DNA from: Sinorhizobium sojae CCBAU 05684
GTDB taxonomy: Bacteria > Pseudomonadota > Alphaproteobacteria > Rhizobiales > Rhizobiaceae
Direction: 5' to 3'
Assembly (NCBI RefSeq): GCF_002288525.1
Contig: NZ_CP023067.1
Coordinates: 3,477,001-3,541,000, forward strand
Length of the DNA stretch: 64,000 nucleotides
How positions within the stretch are numbered: position 1 is the stretch's first letter; each line of letters opens with the position of its first letter. The notes beneath the pieces are model-generated. The model saw only the letters and a program-made list of their open reading frames with translations. It had not been told where the DNA came from and ran no database searches. Shown here in pieces: positions 63,315-64,000 of the stretch. The translations under genes were made by a program, and so were the position numbers.

Positions 63315-64000
63315 ATGCTGAAATTCCTGTCCGTTCTGATCCTTTCGCTCGCGGCCTGGACCGGTTCCTGCCTTGCCGCCTCCAAGCCGGAGGTGGAAGG
63401 CCAGTTTCGCCGCTGGTTGCAGGACGAACTCTGGCCGGAAGCCGAGAGGGCCGGCATTTCCGCCAGCGCCTTCAAGGCTGCATTTCAGGCGGTTAAGCTC
63501 GATTGGGACCTGCCGGATCTCATGCCGCCCGGCTTTCCGAAGCCCAAGGAGCGCAAGCAGAGCCAGGCGGAGTTCTCCTCGCCCGGATCCTACTTTTCCG
63601 AAAAGCGGCTGCAGGGCCTGGCTGCGACCGGCCGAAGCCTCGCCTCCGCCCACGCGGCGAGCCTGAGAAAGGTCGAGAGGATCTATGGTGTCCCCGGCTC
63701 GGTCGTTCTCGCCATCTGGGGTCGTGAATCCGGCTACGGCCGGGCGAAAATACCACATCCGATCATGGACGTGCTCGCCACCAAGGCCTTCATGTCGACG
63801 CGGCCGGAGCTTTTCCGCCGCGAGCTGATCGCGGCGCTGCATATTCTCGAGAGCGGCGACGTGAAGGAATCGGACATGCGCGGCTCTTGGGCCGGCGCCA
63901 TGGGCCAGCCACAGTTCCTGCCGTCCAGTTTCCTGAAATACGCCGTCGACTTCGACGGCGACGGCCGCCGCGATATCTGGAATTCCGTGCCGGACAGCCT
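63315..64000 (+). CDS. Lytic murein transglycosylase (MltB/SltB-like), 3' end outside window
   Basis: The gene runs off the right edge; about 228 residues are visible. A signal peptide (MLKFLSVLILSLAAWTGSCL..A) precedes a transglycosylase domain with GVPGSVVLAIWGRESGYGR, where the Glu is catalytic, then LIAALHILESGDV and SWAGAMGQPQFLPSSFLKYAVDFDGDGRRDIW. These fit the MltB/Slt70-like family that cleaves peptidoglycan to anhydro-muropeptides. The Cys near residue 19 (GSCLA) could be a lipobox, though the match is weak. GTGAGGAG precedes the ATG at 63315. Confidence 0.9.
   Translation, partial: MLKFLSVLILSLAAWTGSCLAASKPEVEGQFRRWLQDELWPEAERAGISASAFKAAFQAVKLDWDLPDLMPPGFPKPKERKQSQAEFSSPGSYFSEKRLQGLAATGRSLASAHAASLRKVERIYGVPGSVVLAIWGRESGYGRAKIPHPIMDVLATKAFMSTRPELFRRELIAALHILESGDVKESDMRGSWAGAMGQPQFLPSSFLKYAVDFDGDGRRDIWNSVPDS

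Noticed and set aside
1..64000. CRISPR arrays, insertion sequences, prophage or toxin-antitoxin genes
   Set aside because: No regularly spaced direct repeats, transposase motifs, phage genes or convincing small paired genes were found.

Overview
The window is ordinary chromosomal DNA from an alphaproteobacterium of the Rhizobiaceae, most likely Sinorhizobium/Ensifer. The evidence is the high G+C, rhizobial mosaic palindromic repeats between genes, an alpha-r14-like sRNA, ATGA-type coupled genes, and a gene set and order (amino-sugar cluster, dnaKJ, dapB-gpmA, yejABEF, kdsB-pheA, ffs-dnaX-ybaB-recR) that I associate with that genus. No insertion sequence, phage, integrase, CRISPR array or plasmid replication gene was seen. 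Two genes run off the edges: adenosine deaminase on the left and a lytic transglycosylase on the right. Layout, 1-14.5 kb: an amino-sugar and peptidoglycan-salvage locus. A minus-strand operon runs murQ, sugar-binding protein, two permeases, a Gfo/Idh oxidoreductase and the ABC ATPase. A divergent plus-strand operon runs sugar kinase, GntR regulator, SIS-type deaminase and nagA. The two promoters carry the same 19-bp motif in the same place, between -35 and -10, which points to one shared operator. Facing nagA is a tightly coupled minus-strand operon of amidase, ROK kinase and CutC. 14.6-23 kb: mixed housekeeping genes (EI24 membrane protein, SlyX, an orphan BMP-type binding protein, MsrA, a tRNA-Ser, an SRAP protein, a BON protein, an AEC carrier, NlpC/P60 and MarR proteins, a DMT transporter). 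Next comes a small RNA with three hairpins that each expose an anti-Shine-Dalgarno loop. 23.7-39.8 kb: a class A PBP, dnaK, dnaJ, a DUF2182/DUF1326 pair with Met- and Cys-rich motifs, recF, a MoeB-like protein, a GNAT protein, a hydroxyacid dehydrogenase, an SH3 protein and a PfkB sugar/nucleoside kinase. A deletion scar there has fused the truncated 5' ends of a VOC gene and a tetR gene. It is followed by nth, DUF2244 and an HTH-alkyltransferase fusion. 40-53 kb: a minus-strand group (mepA, mgsA, glk, an MsbA-like exporter, dapB, gpmA) and the plus-strand yejABEF peptide importer with a hydroxyacid dehydrogenase. 53-64 kb: ilvE, membrane cytochrome c (cycM), kdsB, pheA, a 45-residue DUF1127 protein, an AraC regulator, nudC, a HIT protein, the SRP RNA gene, dnaX, ybaB, recR and the start of a lytic transglycosylase. 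Several convergent gene ends hold palindromic repeats that probably double as terminators. The most interesting items are the paired operator, the anti-SD sRNA, the VOC/tetR scar, the DUF2182/DUF1326 pair, and the amidase-kinase-CutC operon beside amino-sugar genes. Function calls rest on reading motifs by eye; no database search was run.
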